A stretch of 64,000 nucleotides of DNA from Alphaproteobacteria bacterium. Lineage in GTDB: Bacteria; Pseudomonadota; Alphaproteobacteria; ATCC43930; CGMCC-115725. This document shows positions 11,846-22,439 of this stretch, one piece after another. The notes beneath the pieces are model-generated. The model was not told the DNA's origin and did no database searches. It was given only the letters and a program-made list of their open reading frames with translations. The stretch is from assembly GCA_028871455.1 (NCBI GenBank), contig JAGWNF010000007.1, positions 53,294 to 117,293 on the forward strand. Reading direction: 5' to 3'. The position numbers were made by a program, and so were the translations under genes. The stretch's first letter is position 1. Every line of letters begins with the position of its first letter.

Positions 11846-12547
11846 TCAGCCGCGCCGGGCCAGGCGGAAAAACCGCGGCGTGCGGCCGGCGGCGACCGCT
11901 TTCTGCTCGTAGCGCGTCGGCGGCCAGTCGGCCGGCCGGCCGGCCCAGCCACCTTCGCCGCGCGCCAATTCCAAGAAGTCCGGATGGGCCGCGACCGCCG
12001 CCGCCATCCACGCGGCGTAATCGGGGTCGTCGGTGGCGAGCCGCAGCTCGGCGCCGGGCCTGAGCGCGCGCGCCAGCCGGTCGAGCGTCTCGGTGGCGAC
12101 GATGCGGCGCTTCTTGTGCCGCTCCTTGGGCCAGGGATCGGGAAACAGGATGAACGCACGGCCGAGACTGGCCTCCGGCAGCCGCGCCAGCAACAGGCGC
12201 GCGTCATCGATGAAGAGCCGGACATTCGCGAGCCGCTCGCGTTCGATCGCCGCCAGCAGTTTGGCGATGCCGTTCTCGAAGACCTCGGCGCCGATCAATC
12301 CGACGGCGGAGTGGGCGCGCGCTTGCGTCGCGAGATGCTCGCCGGCACCGAAGCCGATCTCAAGCCATACGTCGCTCGCCGCCGGAAACAGCGCACGCGG
12401 ATCGACGAGTCCTGCCGCCGGCAGCTCGACACCCAGGTGCGGCAGCAGCGTCGCCATCAGCGCGCGGCGGCCGGCGCGCAGTTTGCGGCCGCGGCGGCGG
12501 CCGTAAACGCGCCGGCGGACACCGGCGGTTTCGTTCTCGGCGATCAT
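11846..12547 (-). CDS. trmB: tRNA (guanine-N7-)-methyltransferase
   Basis: A 233-residue SAM-dependent methyltransferase that makes m7G46 in tRNA. The SAM-binding strand LEIGFGAGEHL, the FILFPDPWPKERHKKRR block and the TDDPDYAAWM region are hallmarks of TrmB. In many alphaproteobacteria metK lies between this gene and the XRE regulator to its right; here only 43 bases separate them, so metK is elsewhere or lost from the cluster. Confidence 0.95.
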   Translation of the reverse strand: MIAENETAGVRRRVYGRRRGRKLRAGRRALMATLLPHLGVELPAAGLVDPRALFPAASDVWLEIGFGAGEHLATQARAHSAVGLIGAEVFENGIAKLLAAIERERLANVRLFIDDARLLLARLPEASLGRAFILFPDPWPKERHKKRRIVATETLDRLARALRPGAELRLATDDPDYAAWMAAAVAAHPDFLELARGEGGWAGRPADWPPTRYEQKAVAAGRTPRFFRLARRG

Positions 12548-12590
12548 CGGCGATGAGCTTCGCGGCGCGGCCGCCGCCTGGCAAGCGCGG

Positions 12591-13082
12591 TCAACGCGGA
12601 CGCGAACTCGATGTGCTGTAGGCGTTGGCGATCGCCTTGGCGAGCTCGAAGACGCGGCGGCGCAGCTGCGGATCGACGATACGCAGATACGCCCGCACCA
12701 GCTCCAGCGTCTCGCGCCGCATGATCGGCTCGTTGCTGTAGAACGCCTCCACCGCCTCGCTCAGGCCGCGGGGGCCTTTGCGATCGCCAGCGACAGCGGC
12801 GGACGCCGCGTCGCCGAGATTCATCTCCTCGAAGAAGAAGGCGATCGGCACGTCGAGAACGCACGCCAACTCGTGCAGACGGCTGGCGCCGATGCGGTTG
12901 GTGCCGCGTTCGTATTTCTGCACCTGTTGGAAGGTGAGTCCGATCGCCTGGCCGAGTTTCTCCTGGCTCATGCCGAGCAGCGTGCGCCGCAAACGGACGC
13001 GCGCGCCGACGTGAACATCGACCGGATTGGGATGTTCGGATTTACTGCGGCGGCCGCGGCCACCGCCCGGATTCGGATTCAT
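12591..13082 (-). CDS. XRE-family helix-turn-helix regulator
   Basis: A 163-residue protein with one Cro/CI-type HTH (about residues 24-80: RRTLLGMSQEKLGQAIGL, then FQQVQKYERGTNRI) and a C-terminal helical domain. This regulator type sits beside lnt and trmB/metK across alphaproteobacteria and is related to developmental or stationary-phase regulators in rhizobia and Brucella. The specific targets cannot be inferred. It follows lnt by 102 bases on the same strand. Confidence 0.85.
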   Translation of the reverse strand: MNPNPGGGRGRRSKSEHPNPVDVHVGARVRLRRTLLGMSQEKLGQAIGLTFQQVQKYERGTNRIGASRLHELACVLDVPIAFFFEEMNLGDAASAAVAGDRKGPRGLSEAVEAFYSNEPIMRRETLELVRAYLRIVDPQLRRRVFELAKAIANAYSTSSSRPR

Positions 13083-13184
13083 CGATGCCTGCTTACAACC
13101 CCTGGGTCAGTCAAGACTAATCACACACAATGGTATGCGGTCAACCCGTCCCCCAACGCGTTGCCCGTGCCGCGCGGCCGCGCG

Positions 13185-14810
13185 TCAGCGCCGCCGCGGC
13201 CGCCGTTCGATGGCGGTGATGCCGGCGGCGGCGACCATACCGACAAAGAGTAAAATAAAGTAACCGGCGTCGCCGAAGCGCGCGTAGAGCGTCGGCGACA
13301 GCGCCTTGGGCAGCGGCGCGTCGAGCACGCCGACATCGTCAAGGCCGAGCCGCGCGACGACGCGACCGAGCGGATCGACCACCGCCGAGATGCCGTTGTT
13401 GCCGTCGCGCACCAGCGGCAGGCCCTGCTCGACCGCGCGCAACCGCGCGATGGCGAAATGCTGGAACGGACCCGACGTGAAGCCGTACCACGCGTCGTCG
13501 GTGATGTTGAGCAACCATTGCGGCCGCGTATCCGGCTGCGCGACCAGCTCCGGAAAGATCGCCTCGTAGCAGATCAGCGGACTGACCGGCGGCAGATTCG
13601 GCAGGTCGATGGTGCGCGGCCCCGGTCCGGCCGAGAAATCGACCGTGCCCGGCGTGATCTTGTTGATCGGCAGGATGCCGCGCAATGGCACGTATTCGCC
13701 GAACGGCACCAGATGGTGCTTGTCGTAGGTAGCCAGGATCTGGCCGGCGTGATTGACCACCGCCAAACTGTTCCAGTAGTGCACCATCGGCGCCGGCGGC
13801 GGATCGCTGCGCAGCGTGCCGGCGATGATGATGCCGTGCGGCGGCGCCGCCTGGGCGAGCGCGGCCCGCGCCGCGGCATCACGATGCAGGAACGGCGGCC
13901 CCATGCTCTCGGCCCAGACCACGGCAGAGATCTTGTCGAAACCCGGCGCGCGCGTGAGACCGAGCAGCCGCTGGAAATCGGCCGCGAGAGCGTTTGGATC
14001 GTTGAACAGCGTCATCGGAATCGATGGCTGCACCAGCCGCAGCGTCACACCCGGCAGATCGGCACGCGGATGGTCCGCCAGCCGCCAGGCGCCGAAGCCG
14101 GCAAGCGCGACGATCAGCGCCACGGCCGCAGCCGCCGGTGTCGCGCGTGCGCCCGACGGCGCGCCGAGCCGCGCCGGCAAGGCGGCGATCAGTACCGTCA
14201 AGAAGCTCAGACCATAGATGCCGACCGCGGACGCGACCTGCAGCATGGCGGTCGAGCCGGGAAAGCCGCCCGACCAGGCGTAGCCGATCAGGTTCCAGGG
14301 AAAGCCGGTGAAGACGTGGCCGCGGAGATATTCGAACGCCGCCCACGACACCGCGAGGGCGCAGACGCGGCCGGTGCCCGACAGCCGGAAGACGCGGCAC
14401 GCGAGATCGCTCAGCCATAGCGCCAGACCGGTAAAGATCGCGAGGCCAGCCGGAATCGCGATCTCGGCGATCGGGAACAGCCACCAGAATTGTGCCCAAT
14501 CGACGGTGAGCGCGACGCCGATCCAATAAAGGCCGGCAACAAAGAAGCCGACGCCGAACCACCAGCCGAGCGCGAAGGCGGCGCGGCCGTTGCGATTGCC
14601 GTCGGCGAGCCAGACCAGGCCGCCGAAGGACACGAGCAGGACCGGCGTCAGGTCGACCGGCGGCAGCGCAGCCGCCGCCAGCGCGCCGAGCAGCGCCGCG
14701 AGGCCGTAGCGGCGCCAGCCGGCGAGCGCGACGACGCGCAACGACCAGCGCTGCAGCGTCCCGGCGCCGGCGGCGCCGCGGCGCAGGGCAGGCGCGCGGG
14801 TATCAGCCAT
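13185..14810 (-). CDS. lnt: Apolipoprotein N-acyltransferase
   Basis: A 541-residue inner-membrane enzyme that adds the third acyl chain to lipoproteins. About six N-terminal membrane helices are followed by a periplasmic nitrilase-fold domain. The catalytic triad context is visible: VWAESMGPPF (Glu), YDKHHLVPFGEY (Lys) and LICYEAIFPEL (Cys), then a final membrane helix. Its start overlaps the end of corC by 8 bases. It could process the island lipoprotein at 58526-59542. Confidence 0.96.
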   Translation of the reverse strand: MADTRAPALRRGAAGAGTLQRWSLRVVALAGWRRYGLAALLGALAAAALPPVDLTPVLLVSFGGLVWLADGNRNGRAAFALGWWFGVGFFVAGLYWIGVALTVDWAQFWWLFPIAEIAIPAGLAIFTGLALWLSDLACRVFRLSGTGRVCALAVSWAAFEYLRGHVFTGFPWNLIGYAWSGGFPGSTAMLQVASAVGIYGLSFLTVLIAALPARLGAPSGARATPAAAAVALIVALAGFGAWRLADHPRADLPGVTLRLVQPSIPMTLFNDPNALAADFQRLLGLTRAPGFDKISAVVWAESMGPPFLHRDAAARAALAQAAPPHGIIIAGTLRSDPPPAPMVHYWNSLAVVNHAGQILATYDKHHLVPFGEYVPLRGILPINKITPGTVDFSAGPGPRTIDLPNLPPVSPLICYEAIFPELVAQPDTRPQWLLNITDDAWYGFTSGPFQHFAIARLRAVEQGLPLVRDGNNGISAVVDPLGRVVARLGLDDVGVLDAPLPKALSPTLYARFGDAGYFILLFVGMVAAAGITAIERRPRRR

Positions 14811-15675
14811 GCGGCGCAGTCTCGGCCGGCAGCCCCTTGATGCGCAAGCGCTTGACGCGCCGCGGATCGGCCTCGAGCACTTCGAGCGAGAAGCCGGACG
14901 GATGCTGGATCACCTCGCCGCGTCCGGGCACGCGACCGGCGAGCGCGAAGACCAGGCCGCCGAGCGTATCGATGCCCTCGGCGCGGTCGGGCGGCAGCAG
15001 CGGGCCGCTGACGCGCGATTCGAGCTCCGACAGCGGCGCGCGTCCGTCGGCGATCAGGGTGCCGTCGGGCCGCGCCACGACGCGCGGCCGGTCGATCGAT
15101 GCATGCTCGTCGTCGATCTCGCCGACGATCTCCTCGATGACGTCCTCGATCGTGATCAGGCCGTCGACGCCGCCGAACTCGTCGACCACCAGCGCAAGAT
15201 GGATGCGCGCGGCGCGCATCTGCTTCAGCAGTTCGAGCACCGGCAGCGTCGGCGCCGCGAACAGCGCCTTGCGCGCAATCTGTTCGAGCGCGACCGGCGT
15301 GCCGGCGGCGACATGCGGCAGCAGGTCCTTGATGTGCAGCACGCCGACGATGTCGTCGAGCGAGTCGCGATAGAGCGGCAGCCGCGAGTGGCCGTGCTGC
15401 GCCATCCGCTGTGCCGCTTCGGCGAAAGGCATGTCGACCGGCAGCGCCAGGATGTCGACCCGCGGCACCATGATGTCGGCGGCGGTGACCTCGTGGAGCC
15501 GGAGGATGTTGGTGAGGAGCGCGCGCTCCTCGGCGTCGATCGGCTCGGCCTCGCCGTGCTCCTCGATCAGCTCCTCGAGTTCGTCGCGCAGACTGGCGGC
15601 AGGCTCCTCGCCGTCGCCGCGCAGCCGCCGCAGCCAGCTGCGCCAGCGGCCGCGTCGTGCACTCGGCTCAGCCAT
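14803..15675 (-). CDS. corC: CorC/HlyC-type CBS-domain transporter-associated protein
   Basis: A 290-residue cytoplasmic protein with two CBS domains (VPRVDILALP... and the second containing LVVDEFGGVDGLITIEDVIEEIVGEI) and a C-terminal CorC/HlyC domain. The family is linked to metal-ion, especially magnesium and cobalt, efflux. The ATG at 15675 is chosen because the upstream open frame is antisense-like and overlaps ybeY. The order phoH-ybeY-corC-lnt is conserved. Confidence 0.92.
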   Translation of the reverse strand: MAEPSARRGRWRSWLRRLRGDGEEPAASLRDELEELIEEHGEAEPIDAEERALLTNILRLHEVTAADIMVPRVDILALPVDMPFAEAAQRMAQHGHSRLPLYRDSLDDIVGVLHIKDLLPHVAAGTPVALEQIARKALFAAPTLPVLELLKQMRAARIHLALVVDEFGGVDGLITIEDVIEEIVGEIDDEHASIDRPRVVARPDGTLIADGRAPLSELESRVSGPLLPPDRAEGIDTLGGLVFALAGRVPGRGEVIQHPSGFSLEVLEADPRRVKRLRIKGLPAETAPHG

Positions 15676-16166
15676 GGACCGGCTCGCGCGCCTGATAGGG
15701 ATCGGCGATTCCGAGCCCGGCCAGCACCGCGACCTCGAGCGCCTCCATCCGCCGCGCCTCGCGGTCGCGCTCGTGGTCGAAACCCAGAAGATGCAGCACG
15801 CCGTGGACGACCAGATGCGCCAGGTGATCGGCGAGCGACTTGCCCTGTGCGCGCGCCTCGCGCGCGATGGTGCCGTAGGCGAGCACGACATCGCCCAAAA
15901 GCCGGAGCGCCGCTGCGCCGCGCGGCGGTTCCGCCGTCGCGAAGGACAGCACGTTGGTCGGCCTGGGTATGCCGCGATAGGTGCGATTGAGCCTCGCCGA
16001 CAGCGCGTCGTCGGCCAGCACGATCGACACCTCCGCGCCCTTGAGCCGGCCAGCGCCGCGCGTCAGTGCCGCCGCGGCCGCCGCACGGCAGATCGCCGGC
16101 GCCGCCGGCAGGGCGCGCCGCCAGGACGGCGCCCGCTCGATGACGTCGATGGTCACCGCGCTTTTC

Positions 16167-16183
<17 letters not shown>
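15668..16183 (-). CDS. ybeY: Endoribonuclease YbeY
   Basis: A 171-residue metal-dependent RNase for 16S rRNA 3' processing and ribosome quality control. The catalytic motif H-G-V-L-H-L-L-G-F-D-H fits H3-x-H5-x-H, and the preceding TNVLSFATAEPP strand is conserved. It overlaps phoH by 17 bases and corC by 8. The overlap with phoH allows a slightly later start. Confidence 0.94.
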
Positions 16184-17164
<981 letters not shown>

Positions 17165-17168
<4 letters not shown>

Positions 17169-18490
17169 GCCGCCGCCTCCGGCAGGACGCCCGCTAGGCT
17201 GTTGGGCTCGACCGCGGCGACGCGCACGGTCGCGACCCGTCCGAGCAGGGTCGGCGGCGCCGCGGCGTGCACCGCCTGCAGCCAGGGACTGCGGCCGGCG
17301 AGCTGGCCGGCATGGCGGCCGCGTTTCTCGAACAGCACCTCGACCACGCGTCCGGTGAAGCCGGCGTTGAAGCGCGCCTGTTGCTCGCTCAGCAAGGCCT
17401 GCAACGCGGCGAGGCGCTCGACCTTCACCGGCTCCGGCACCTGGTCGTCGCGCAGCGCCGCCGGCGTTCCCGGCCGCGGGCTGTATTTGAAGGAGAACGC
17501 CTGGGCGAAGCCGATCGCGCGCACCAGGTCGAGCGTCGCGGCGAAATCGGCATCGCTTTCGCCCGGGAAACCGACGATGAAATCCGACGACAGGGCGATG
17601 TCGGGCCGCGCCACGCGCAATTTGTCGGCGATGCGCCGATAGTCGGCCGCGCGATGGCGCCGGTTCATGTCCCGCAACATCCGGTCGGAGCCAGACTGCA
17701 CCGGCAAATGCAGGAACGGCATCAACTTCTCCTCATCGCGATGTGCGGCGACGAGCGCGTCGTCCATGTCGGCCGGGTGCGACGTGGTGTAGCGCAGCCG
17801 CAGCAGCTCCGGGATCTCGGCGAGTGCGCGAACCAAACGACCGAGGCCCCAGGTGCCGCCGTCGGGCGCCGCACCGTGATAGGCGTTGACGTTCTGGCCC
17901 AAGAGCGTGAGTTCGCGCGCGCCGCGCGCTGCGAGCGTCCGGGCTTCGGCCAGCACCGCCGCCGCCGGCCGCGACGCCTCCGCGCCGCGCGTGTAGGGCA
18001 CGACGCAGAAGCTGCAGAACTTGTCGCAGCCTTCCTGCACGGACAGAAACGCGCCGACGCCGGATGCGCCGCGCGCGGGCAGCCGGTCGAACTTGGATTC
18101 GGCGGGAAATTCGGTGTCGACCGGGCGCGCGCCGCGCTCCGCCGCCGCCGCCAGGTCCGGAAGACGATGATAGCTCTGCGGTCCGACGACGATGTCGACG
18201 CTTTTCGCGCGCCGCAGGATCTCGTCGCCCTCCGCCTGCGCAACACAGCCGGCGACGGCGACGACCAGCCGGCCGCCCGCGCGCGCCTTGAGCGGCGCCA
18301 AGCGGCCGAGATCGGAGAACAGCTTCTCCGCCGCCTTTTCGCGGATGTGGCAGGTGTTGAGCAGGATCATGTCGGCCTCGGCCGGCGCCGCCGTCGCGAC
18401 ATAGCCCGCCGGCGCCAGCGCTTCCGCCATGCGGGCGGAATCGTAGACGTTCATCTGGCAGCCATAGGTTTTGACAAACAGCTTCTTCAC
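17165..18490 (-). CDS. miaB: tRNA-2-methylthio-N6-dimethylallyladenosine synthase MiaB
   Basis: A 441-residue radical-SAM methylthiotransferase acting at A37 of tRNAs. The N-terminal UPF0004 domain carries the auxiliary cluster cysteines ([22 protein letters not shown]). The radical-SAM motif CDKFCSFC is followed by the barrel and a TRAM domain. The start is GTG at 18490, with no better ATG at the conserved N-terminus [10 protein letters not shown]. Confidence 0.96.
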
Positions 18491-18497
18491 GCGATCC

Positions 18498-19352
18498 TCA
18501 CGATGTCGGCACGGCGTCGGCGAGCGCCGGCGCTGCGGGTGGCGCCAGCGGCGGCGGCGCAGGCGCGACCATCTCCCGCCCGGTCAGCGCCGCCGACAAT
18601 CCGCCGGCGATCACCGCGGCGCAATGCTCGGCCAAAGCCTTGCGCGACGCGAACGCGGCCGCGTTCACCGCCGGATGGAAGGTGACGCGGACGCCGAGCC
18701 GGCCGAGACCGAGCATGGTCCAAAGATGCGGCGCCAGCGCCATATCGCCGTACCAGGCGAAGAGCGGACGATAGGAGCGTCCGAGCGGCATGCCGTCAAG
18801 CCGCAGATAGGCGACCGACACCGGCTGCACGGTGATGTCATGGCCGGCGGCCTCCATCACGGCGCCGAACAGCGCGCTCTTGAACGGCAACAGGCGCTGG
18901 CCGTCGCCGCTGGTGCCTTCGGGAAACAGGATCAGCCGGTCGCCAGCCTGCAGCCGGGCGTTCAGCGCATCGCGCTGGTTGCGGATGCTGCGGCGCTTGC
19001 GGTCGATGAAAACGGTGCGCTGTAGCCGCGCCAGCCAGCCGAAGACCGGCCAGCCGTCGACATCCGCCTTGGACACGAAGGAGCCCGGAATCGATGCGCC
19101 GAGGATCTCGATGTCGAGATAGGAAGTGTGGTTGGCGACGAAGAGCGTCGGCCGCGTGAGCGAGACCGTGCCGCGCCGCTCGATGACGATGCCGAGGATG
19201 CGGCAGACCAGCCGGTGGTAAGTGCGCGGCAGGCGCTCCGCCAGCGGACTCCGCAAGAGCAGCAGCAGCGCCTGGACCGGCATCAGCGGGAAGGTCAGCG
19301 CGCAATAGGCGAAGACGCGCACCAGGCGCAGCACGGAGCCCGACGGCGGCAT
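18498..19352 (-). CDS. olsA: 1-acyl-glycerol-3-phosphate acyltransferase family, likely OlsA
   Basis: A 284-residue PlsC-family membrane acyltransferase. It has the H-x4-D motif (NHTSYLD) and the FPEGTSGDG motif, with a hydrophobic N-terminus. Its start overlaps the stop of the adjacent OlsB-like gene by one base, and that pairing suggests OlsA, which acylates lyso-ornithine lipid to ornithine lipid. A general PlsC role in phosphatidic acid synthesis is the alternative. The C-terminus is Ala/Pro-rich. Confidence 0.78.
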   Translation of the reverse strand: MPPSGSVLRLVRVFAYCALTFPLMPVQALLLLLRSPLAERLPRTYHRLVCRILGIVIERRGTVSLTRPTLFVANHTSYLDIEILGASIPGSFVSKADVDGWPVFGWLARLQRTVFIDRKRRSIRNQRDALNARLQAGDRLILFPEGTSGDGQRLLPFKSALFGAVMEAAGHDITVQPVSVAYLRLDGMPLGRSYRPLFAWYGDMALAPHLWTMLGLGRLGVRVTFHPAVNAAAFASRKALAEHCAAVIAGGLSAALTGREMVAPAPPPLAPPAAPALADAVPTS

Positions 19353-20197
19353 CAGGCGACGGCCACCGCGCGCGCGCGGCGTTCGTAATGGCGGTAATAC
19401 TTCTCGGTGACGAGGTCGGTCTTTACCACGATGCAGACATCGGTGGTGTTGAATTGCTGGTCAACCACCGCGCCGTCGCCGACGAAGCCGCCGAGCCGCA
19501 GATAACCCTTGAGCAGCGGCGGCAGCCGGCTGAGCGCCTCGGCCGGATCGAAGGAGTCCGGCGGCTGGCGGTTCATGTCGAGATAGCGCGCGGGCAGGGC
19601 GCGCGGCCGCAGCGCCGGCGGCGCCAGGTGGTGGTGATAGAGATACGACAGCGGCACCGCCAGCGCCGCCGGATCGGTGCCCGGCAGGCTGGCGCAACCG
19701 AACATCAGCTCGATGCCGTGTTCGAACACATAGGCGGCGATGCCGCGCCACAGCAGCTGCATGGTCGGCCGGTTGCGCGCCTGGGCGTCGATGCAGGAAC
19801 GGCCGAGTTCGAGGATCGCGCCGGGATAATCGGCGATGCAGCCGATGTCGTATTCGGCGGCGGTGTAGAAGCGGCCGATGCGCTGCGCCGCCTCGCGCCG
19901 GATCAGGCGATAGGTGCCGACCACCGCTTCGTCGCCGCTGCCGCGCGCGTGGTCGAAGACCAGCAGGTGATCGCAATAGGCGTCGAAATCGTCGACGTCG
20001 CGGCGCGCCAGCGCGGTCTCGACCGTCGGATGCGCGCCCATCTCCTGATAGAAGACGCGATAGCGCAGCGCCTGCGCCGCGGCGATCTCGCCGGCGTCGC
20101 GCGCCAGCCGGACCTCGAGCGTGCCGGCGCGGAGTTCGACGGCGGCTGCGGGCCGGGAATGCGCGGGCTGCACGGACGACGGGGCGCCGCCGGTCAC
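19352..20197 (-). CDS. olsB: OlsB-type L-ornithine N-acyltransferase
   Basis: A 281-residue GNAT-like acyltransferase of the OlsB/hemolysin family. The N-terminal LEVRLARDAGEIAAAQALRY and the ELGRSCIDAQARN segment are typical. OlsB transfers a 3-hydroxyacyl chain from ACP to ornithine, the first step to phosphate-free ornithine lipids. It is coupled to fur upstream (4-base overlap) and olsA downstream. Grouping with Fur hints at metal-dependent expression, but that is inference. Confidence 0.82.
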   Translation of the reverse strand: MTGGAPSSVQPAHSRPAAAVELRAGTLEVRLARDAGEIAAAQALRYRVFYQEMGAHPTVETALARRDVDDFDAYCDHLLVFDHARGSGDEAVVGTYRLIRREAAQRIGRFYTAAEYDIGCIADYPGAILELGRSCIDAQARNRPTMQLLWRGIAAYVFEHGIELMFGCASLPGTDPAALAVPLSYLYHHHLAPPALRPRALPARYLDMNRQPPDSFDPAEALSRLPPLLKGYLRLGGFVGDGAVVDQQFNTTDVCIVVKTDLVTEKYYRHYERRARAVAVA

Positions 20198-20622
20198 TTC
20201 TTGGCGGACGTCGCCGCGTCAAGCGGCACGGCGAACAGCTCGAGCCGGTGATCGACCAGTTTATAGCCGAGCCGCGACGCGACCTCGCGCTGCAGCTTCT
20301 CGATGGCGTCGTTCTTGAATTCGATGACCTTGCCGCTCTGCAAGTCGATTAGATGATCGTGATGCTCGGTCGGCGCCTCCTCATAGCGCGCGCGGCCGTC
20401 GCCGAAATCGTGGCGTTCGAGAATACTGGCTTCCTGGAAGAGGCGCACGGTGCGGTAGACGGTCGCGATCGAGATCTTGGGATCGATCGCGGCGGCGCGC
20501 TGGTGCACCGCTTCGACGTCCGGATGGTCGGCGGATTCCGACAGCACGCGCGCGATGACGCGGCGCTGCTCGGTCATCTTGAGACCCTTATCGATGCAAA
20601 GCTGTTCGATCCGGGATGGCAT
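20194..20622 (-). CDS. fur: Fur/Mur family metal-responsive repressor
   Basis: A 142-residue Fur protein. The winged helix contains KMTEQRRVIARVL and SIATVYRTVRLFQEA; the metal and dimer region has EHHDHLIDLQSGKVIEF. It lacks the C-terminal CxxC pairs of some Fur proteins, as in the alphaproteobacterial Mur (manganese-sensing) branch. The ATG at 20622 matches the family start (MPSRIEQLCIDKGLKMT); a TTG 10 codons upstream is possible. It overlaps olsB by 4 bases. Confidence 0.88.
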   Translation of the reverse strand: MPSRIEQLCIDKGLKMTEQRRVIARVLSESADHPDVEAVHQRAAAIDPKISIATVYRTVRLFQEASILERHDFGDGRARYEEAPTEHHDHLIDLQSGKVIEFKNDAIEKLQREVASRLGYKLVDHRLELFAVPLDAATSAKK

Positions 20623-20726
20623 ACGCGATGGTGCCTGCGGCAATTGCCCCAAGGCGGAAATTATAGCCCAAACAAACCATCGATCCTATAGCAGCCGCCG
20701 TCGCGCCGGCGTCGCCGCGCCAGCGC

Positions 20727-21146
20727 TCAGCCCGCCTTGGCCTGACGGCCGCGCGTGCCGAGACCGATATCCTTGGCAAGCTTCGAGCGTTGGCGCGCGT
20801 AATTCGGTGCGACCATCGGATAGTCTGCCGGCAGACCCCAGCGCTCGCGATATTGCTCGGGTGTCATGTTGTATGCCGTCTTGAGATGCCGCTTGAGCAT
20901 CTTGAGCTTCTTGCCGTCCTCGAGACAGGTGATGTAGTCGGGATGAACCGAGCGTTTGACGTTGACCGCCGGCTTCGGCCGGTCACCCGCGCCAGCGGGG
21001 CCTTTGCCGATATTCGCCAGCGACTGATAGACCTGATCGATCAACTGCGGCAGGTCGGTGGGCGCGACACTGTTGTTCGAGACATGGGCTGCGACGATCT
21101 CGGTGGTGAGATCGAGCAGGCTGTTGGACGGGGGTTTTTCAGTCAT
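20727..21146 (-). CDS. mucR: MucR/Ros-family zinc-finger transcriptional regulator
   Basis: A 139-residue MucR/Ros regulator. The single prokaryotic zinc finger lies in the segment YITCLEDGKKLKMLKRHL, followed by the conserved YNMTPEQYRERWGLPADYPMVAPNYA. In alphaproteobacteria MucR is an H-NS-like silencer of AT-rich promoters controlling exopolysaccharide, motility and cell cycle. That makes it a possible silencer of the lower-GC island in this window. The ATG at 21146 is chosen because the family N-terminus begins there. Confidence 0.92.
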   Translation of the reverse strand: MTEKPPSNSLLDLTTEIVAAHVSNNSVAPTDLPQLIDQVYQSLANIGKGPAGAGDRPKPAVNVKRSVHPDYITCLEDGKKLKMLKRHLKTAYNMTPEQYRERWGLPADYPMVAPNYARQRSKLAKDIGLGTRGRQAKAG

Positions 21147-21284
21147 TCGACGGCATTTCCTGCGGGTTTGTCCCGAAGATATAAGTAAATTCGCCGCGAG
21201 TGGCAATCAGGATGACGCCTGTTTAAGGCTTTTGTTGGACGACATACGGTGTTTTACCCGCGGATCACCCGCGAATACACGCGC

Positions 21285-21743
21285 TCAGGCGAGCGGCCGG
21301 GCGAGGATCAGCGCGTCGGCATCGGCGGCGTCGGACCGCCGGTAGTAGAACGGCCGGCGGCCGACCACGGCGAAGCCTTCCGCGGCATAGAGCGCCCGCG
21401 CCACTTCGTTGTCGGCCGCGACTTCGAGCACAACGCGCGCCGACTGCACCGCGCGGGCCGCGGCGTACAAATCCGCCAGTAGGGCCCGACCGACGCCGCG
21501 GCGGCGCGCACCGGGATCAACGCCCAGCGTCAGGATCTCGGCTTCGCCGGCGACCACCAATGCCAGGACGAAGCCGACCGGCTTGGCGCCCAGCACGGCG
21601 AGGCGTGCATGCATCTTCGGCAGCGCCACGAGCCGGGCAAGTGCGCGCCGCTCCCACGGATCCTCGGGAAACGACCGCGCATGGAGCCGCGCCAGCGCGT
21701 CGAGATCGGCGGCACTCGCCGGCCGCAGTTCGAGTGCGCTCAC
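21285..21743 (-). CDS. rimI: Ribosomal-protein-alanine N-acetyltransferase RimI-like
   Basis: A 152-residue GNAT acetyltransferase. The acetyl-CoA loop is in LTLGVDPGARRRGVGRALL, and EVAADNEVARALYAAEGF is typical of RimI. It starts with GTG at 21743, overlapping the TGA of tsaB in GTGA, so the two are translated together. The tsaB-rimI pairing is widespread. A substrate other than ribosomal protein S18 cannot be excluded. Confidence 0.86.
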   Translation of the reverse strand: MSALELRPASAADLDALARLHARSFPEDPWERRALARLVALPKMHARLAVLGAKPVGFVLALVVAGEAEILTLGVDPGARRRGVGRALLADLYAAARAVQSARVVLEVAADNEVARALYAAEGFAVVGRRPFYYRRSDAADADALILARPLA

Positions 21744-22405
21744 GGCGCCGCCCGGCGCGGCCGGGTGGTGTCCGGCGCCCGCAGATAGAACGGCCGCGGC
21801 GGTTCGCGTCGGCCGGCCAGATAGTGCGCCCGCCCGAGCCGCGCCACCTGCCCGGGATCGACCGCCGCGGTATCGGGTGCGATCGCCGCCTCGCGTCCGC
21901 CGAGCACGGTCCGCAGTCGCGCCGCCGCATCGCCTGCCAGCAGCAGCGGACCCGGCGGCAACCACGCCGCCGCCGCCGCAGGCAAGACCTGCGCCGCCGG
22001 TGCCGTGCCGTCCGCGGCGAATGTCTGGAGATAGAGCTCGTCGCGCTTTGATTCGACGGCGACCACGAGCGTCCGGCCGCGCCTTGCGGCCGGCGGAACC
22101 GCCGCCGCGTAAGCCTCGAACACGCCGACGCCGATCGCCGGCCGGCCGGCGGCGAGTGCCAAGCCGCGCGCCGCAGCGACGCCGATGCGGATGCCGGTGA
22201 AGCTGCCCGGACCGGTGGTCACCGCGACGAGGTCGAGCGCGGCCGGCGCGACGCCAGCCACCGCCAGCGTCTCGGCGATGAGCGGCAACAGCCGCTCGGC
22301 CTGGCCGCGCGCCATGGTCTCGGCACGCGCCGCGAGCACGTGCTCGTCGTCAAGCACGGCTGCGGCGCACTGGCTGCCGGCGCTGTCGATGCCCAGGACC
22401 TTCAT
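21740..22405 (-). CDS. tsaB: tRNA threonylcarbamoyladenosine biosynthesis protein TsaB
   Basis: A 221-residue ASKHA-fold protein that partners TsaD in making t6A37 in tRNA. The N-terminal VLGIDSAGSQCAAAV strand and the TGPGSFTGIRIGVAAARGLA motif are diagnostic. The C-terminus has the PFYLRAPDT segment usual in proteobacterial TsaB. It is coupled to rimI. Confidence 0.93.
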   Translation of the reverse strand: MKVLGIDSAGSQCAAAVLDDEHVLAARAETMARGQAERLLPLIAETLAVAGVAPAALDLVAVTTGPGSFTGIRIGVAAARGLALAAGRPAIGVGVFEAYAAAVPPAARRGRTLVVAVESKRDELYLQTFAADGTAPAAQVLPAAAAAWLPPGPLLLAGDAAARLRTVLGGREAAIAPDTAAVDPGQVARLGRAHYLAGRREPPRPFYLRAPDTTRPRRAAP

Positions 22406-22439
22406 GCCGGCGATGATACCGTGCTAGGAGATTCGGGTC

